The notes beneath the pieces were generated by a model. It saw only the letters and a list, made by a program, of their open reading frames with translations, was not told the origin of the DNA and made no database searches. The position numbers and the translations under genes are program-made. A DNA stretch of 64,000 bases from Candidatus Kapaibacterium sp. GTDB taxonomy: Bacteria; Bacteroidota; Ignavibacteria; Kapaibacteriales; UBA2268. Below, piece after piece: positions 62,901 through 64,000 of the stretch (within the stretch, counting starts at the first letter, position 1; every line of letters starts with the position of its first letter). The stretch lies in the NCBI GenBank assembly GCA_023957315.1, contig JAMLHE010000001.1, positions 186,001 to 250,000 of the forward strand, written 5' to 3'.

Positions 62901-64000
62901 TTACTTCTTTTTAGCTTTTTTCTTGCCTTTTTTGTCTGCTTTTGATTGAATTTTTTCTCTAATAGTGGCACGAGCGGCTGCAAGACGTGCTATAGGCACT
63001 CTATAAGGTGAACATGAAACATAGTTCAAACCTGCAAAGTGGCAGAATTCCACAGAAGCCGGGTCGCCACCATGTTCACCGCAAATGCCGAGCTTTAATT
63101 TCGACTTGACACTTCTGCCTTCGTTAACAGCATGTTTAACCAAGAAACCAACGCCTGAGCGGTCAATCGAAACAAATGGGTCAACATTATAGACTTCGCG
63201 AGCAACGTAATCAGGCAAGAATTTACCTGCATCGTCGCGGCTCAAGCCAAGAGTCGTTTGAGTCAAATCATTTGTACCAAAGGAGAAGAATTCGGCAACT
63301 TCGGCGATTTCGGCAGCAGTGATTGCACCGCGTGGTATTTCAATCATTGTACCAACGAGATAATCAAATTTCACACCTGTTTCAGCCATAACTTCGCTAG
63401 CCACACGGCGAACAACTTGTTCTTGATGGGCTAATTCTTTGACATGCCCAACTAATGGAATCATCACTTCGGGCAATACTTTTTTGCCTTCTTTGGCAAC
63501 GTTCACGGTAGCTTCGAAAATTGCGCGTGCTTGCATTTCTGTGATTTCGGGGAAAATAAAGCCGAGACGGCATCCGCGGAAACCAAGCATTGGATTGAAT
63601 TCGTGCAAAGCGTCAACACGTTCTTTGACTGCTTTAGCCGTAATCCCGAGTTCTTTTGCAACTTCTTTTTGTCCCGCATCATCATGAGGCAAAAATTCGT
63701 GAAGTGGTGGGTCAATTGTTCTGATTGTCACCGGCTTACCGTCCATTACACGGAAGATACCTTCGAAATCTTCGCGTTGGAGTGGCAATAATTTAGCTAA
63801 TGCTTTTTTGCGATTTTCGACATTTTCAGCAAGAATCATTTCGCGCATAGGTTGGATTTTACCTTCGCCAAAGAACATATGCTCAGTACGGCACAAACCA
63901 ATACCTTCGGCACCAAATGCAATCGCATTTTCGCTTTGGTCAGGTTGGTCAGCATTAGTACGGACGTTCATTTTGCGGAATTTATCAGCCCAATCCATGA
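62901..64000 (-). CDS. ppdK: Pyruvate, phosphate dikinase, C-terminal part (5' end outside window)
   Basis: PPDK interconverts pyruvate, ATP and phosphate with PEP, AMP and pyrophosphate. Only the C-terminal PEP/pyruvate-binding TIM-barrel domain (about 365 residues) lies in the window. It shows [24 protein letters not shown] (PPDK signature), [27 protein letters not shown] and [29 protein letters not shown] and the catalytic Cys in [16 protein letters not shown] follow. The GEHGG and FRGCRLG sequences fit PPDK rather than PEP synthase or enzyme I. A Lys-rich tail ends the protein. The Met near 63998 is internal; the phosphohistidine and ATP-grasp domains must lie beyond position 64000. A terminator follows the gene. 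Confidence 0.95.
   Translation of the reverse strand, partial: MDWADKFRKMNVRTNADQPDQSENAIAFGAEGIGLCRTEHMFFGEGKIQPMREMILAENVENRKKALAKLLPLQREDFEGIFRVMDGKPVTIRTIDPPLHEFLPHDDAGQKEVAKELGITAKAVKERVDALHEFNPMLGFRGCRLGFIFPEITEMQARAIFEATVNVAKEGKKVLPEVMIPLVGHVKELAHQEQVVRRVASEVMAETGVKFDYLVGTMIEIPRGAITAAEIAEVAEFFSFGTNDLTQTTLGLSRDDAGKFLPDYVAREVYNVDPFVSIDRSGVGFLVKHAVNEGRSVKSKLKLGICGEHGGDPASVEFCHFAGLNYVSCSPYRVPIARLAAARATIREKIQSKADKKGKKKAKKK

Overview
ORGANISM. The window is A+T-rich, gene-dense bacterial chromosome. Six surface or secreted proteins carry a type IX secretion (T9SS) C-terminal sorting domain (one of them frame-broken). There are many lipoproteins with short lipoboxes, Bacteroidota-like proteins (YCF48/BNR repeats, Big_5 lipoprotein, PD40 propellers, GEVED and CARDB domains) and a FabA. 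This points to the FCB superphylum (Bacteroidota/Chlorobiota), most likely a Kapabacteria- or Ignavibacteria-like lineage. That placement is inference from gene content only. No rRNA, tRNA, CRISPR array, transposase or phage gene was seen. LAYOUT. 1-6260: the end of a RodZ-like gene faces a minus-strand block of fabA-kdsD, a DMT permease overlapping a glycosyltransferase, and a T9SS cargo protein. 6261-8397: a 586-bp A+T-rich gap, dnaA and a strong terminator. 8477-13378: a membrane HdrD-like Fe-S oxidoreductase and a T9SS subtilisin-like protease. 13359-19341: a tightly packed minus-strand operon (Big_5 lipoprotein, KtrB, KtrA, PD40 protein). 19407-22602: a BrkB-type membrane protein, lipoprotein MsrB, an unknown protein and TrhO. 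22695-35466: three very large T9SS surface proteins; the last two are tandem paralogues with near-identical 3' parts, and the second is broken by a cluster of one-base indels. 35528-44386: housekeeping genes lysC-lysA, folB-folK-dnaG, fbp, a Lon-N protein and folP, plus a small exported Cys-rich repeat protein. 44438-48172: a compact four-gene operon of lipoprotein, ECF sigma factor, a predicted inner-plus-outer-membrane anti-sigma protein and a DUF4397 lipoprotein. 48179-52767: envelope proteins (TPR/LRR, outer-membrane barrel, lipoprotein, DUF3108, DUF2459). 52758-56292: two tandem signal peptidases and lepA. 56461-62598: a 2045-residue beta-helix/Ig T9SS protein. 62901-64000: the 3' part of pyruvate phosphate dikinase. 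HOW IT FITS TOGETHER. The window mixes core metabolism and replication genes with a large investment in envelope and surface proteins. The best candidate for a little-described system is 44438-48172. There an ECF sigma factor is followed by a protein with a cytoplasmic anti-sigma-like head, one transmembrane helix, a long Asn/Ser-rich linker and a C-terminal outer-membrane barrel. This resembles the dual membrane-spanning anti-sigma (Dma) architecture known from Bacteroides. A promoter-like element in front of this operon recurs almost unchanged before the T9SS protease and before the Cys-rich protein gene, suggesting a possible small regulon.
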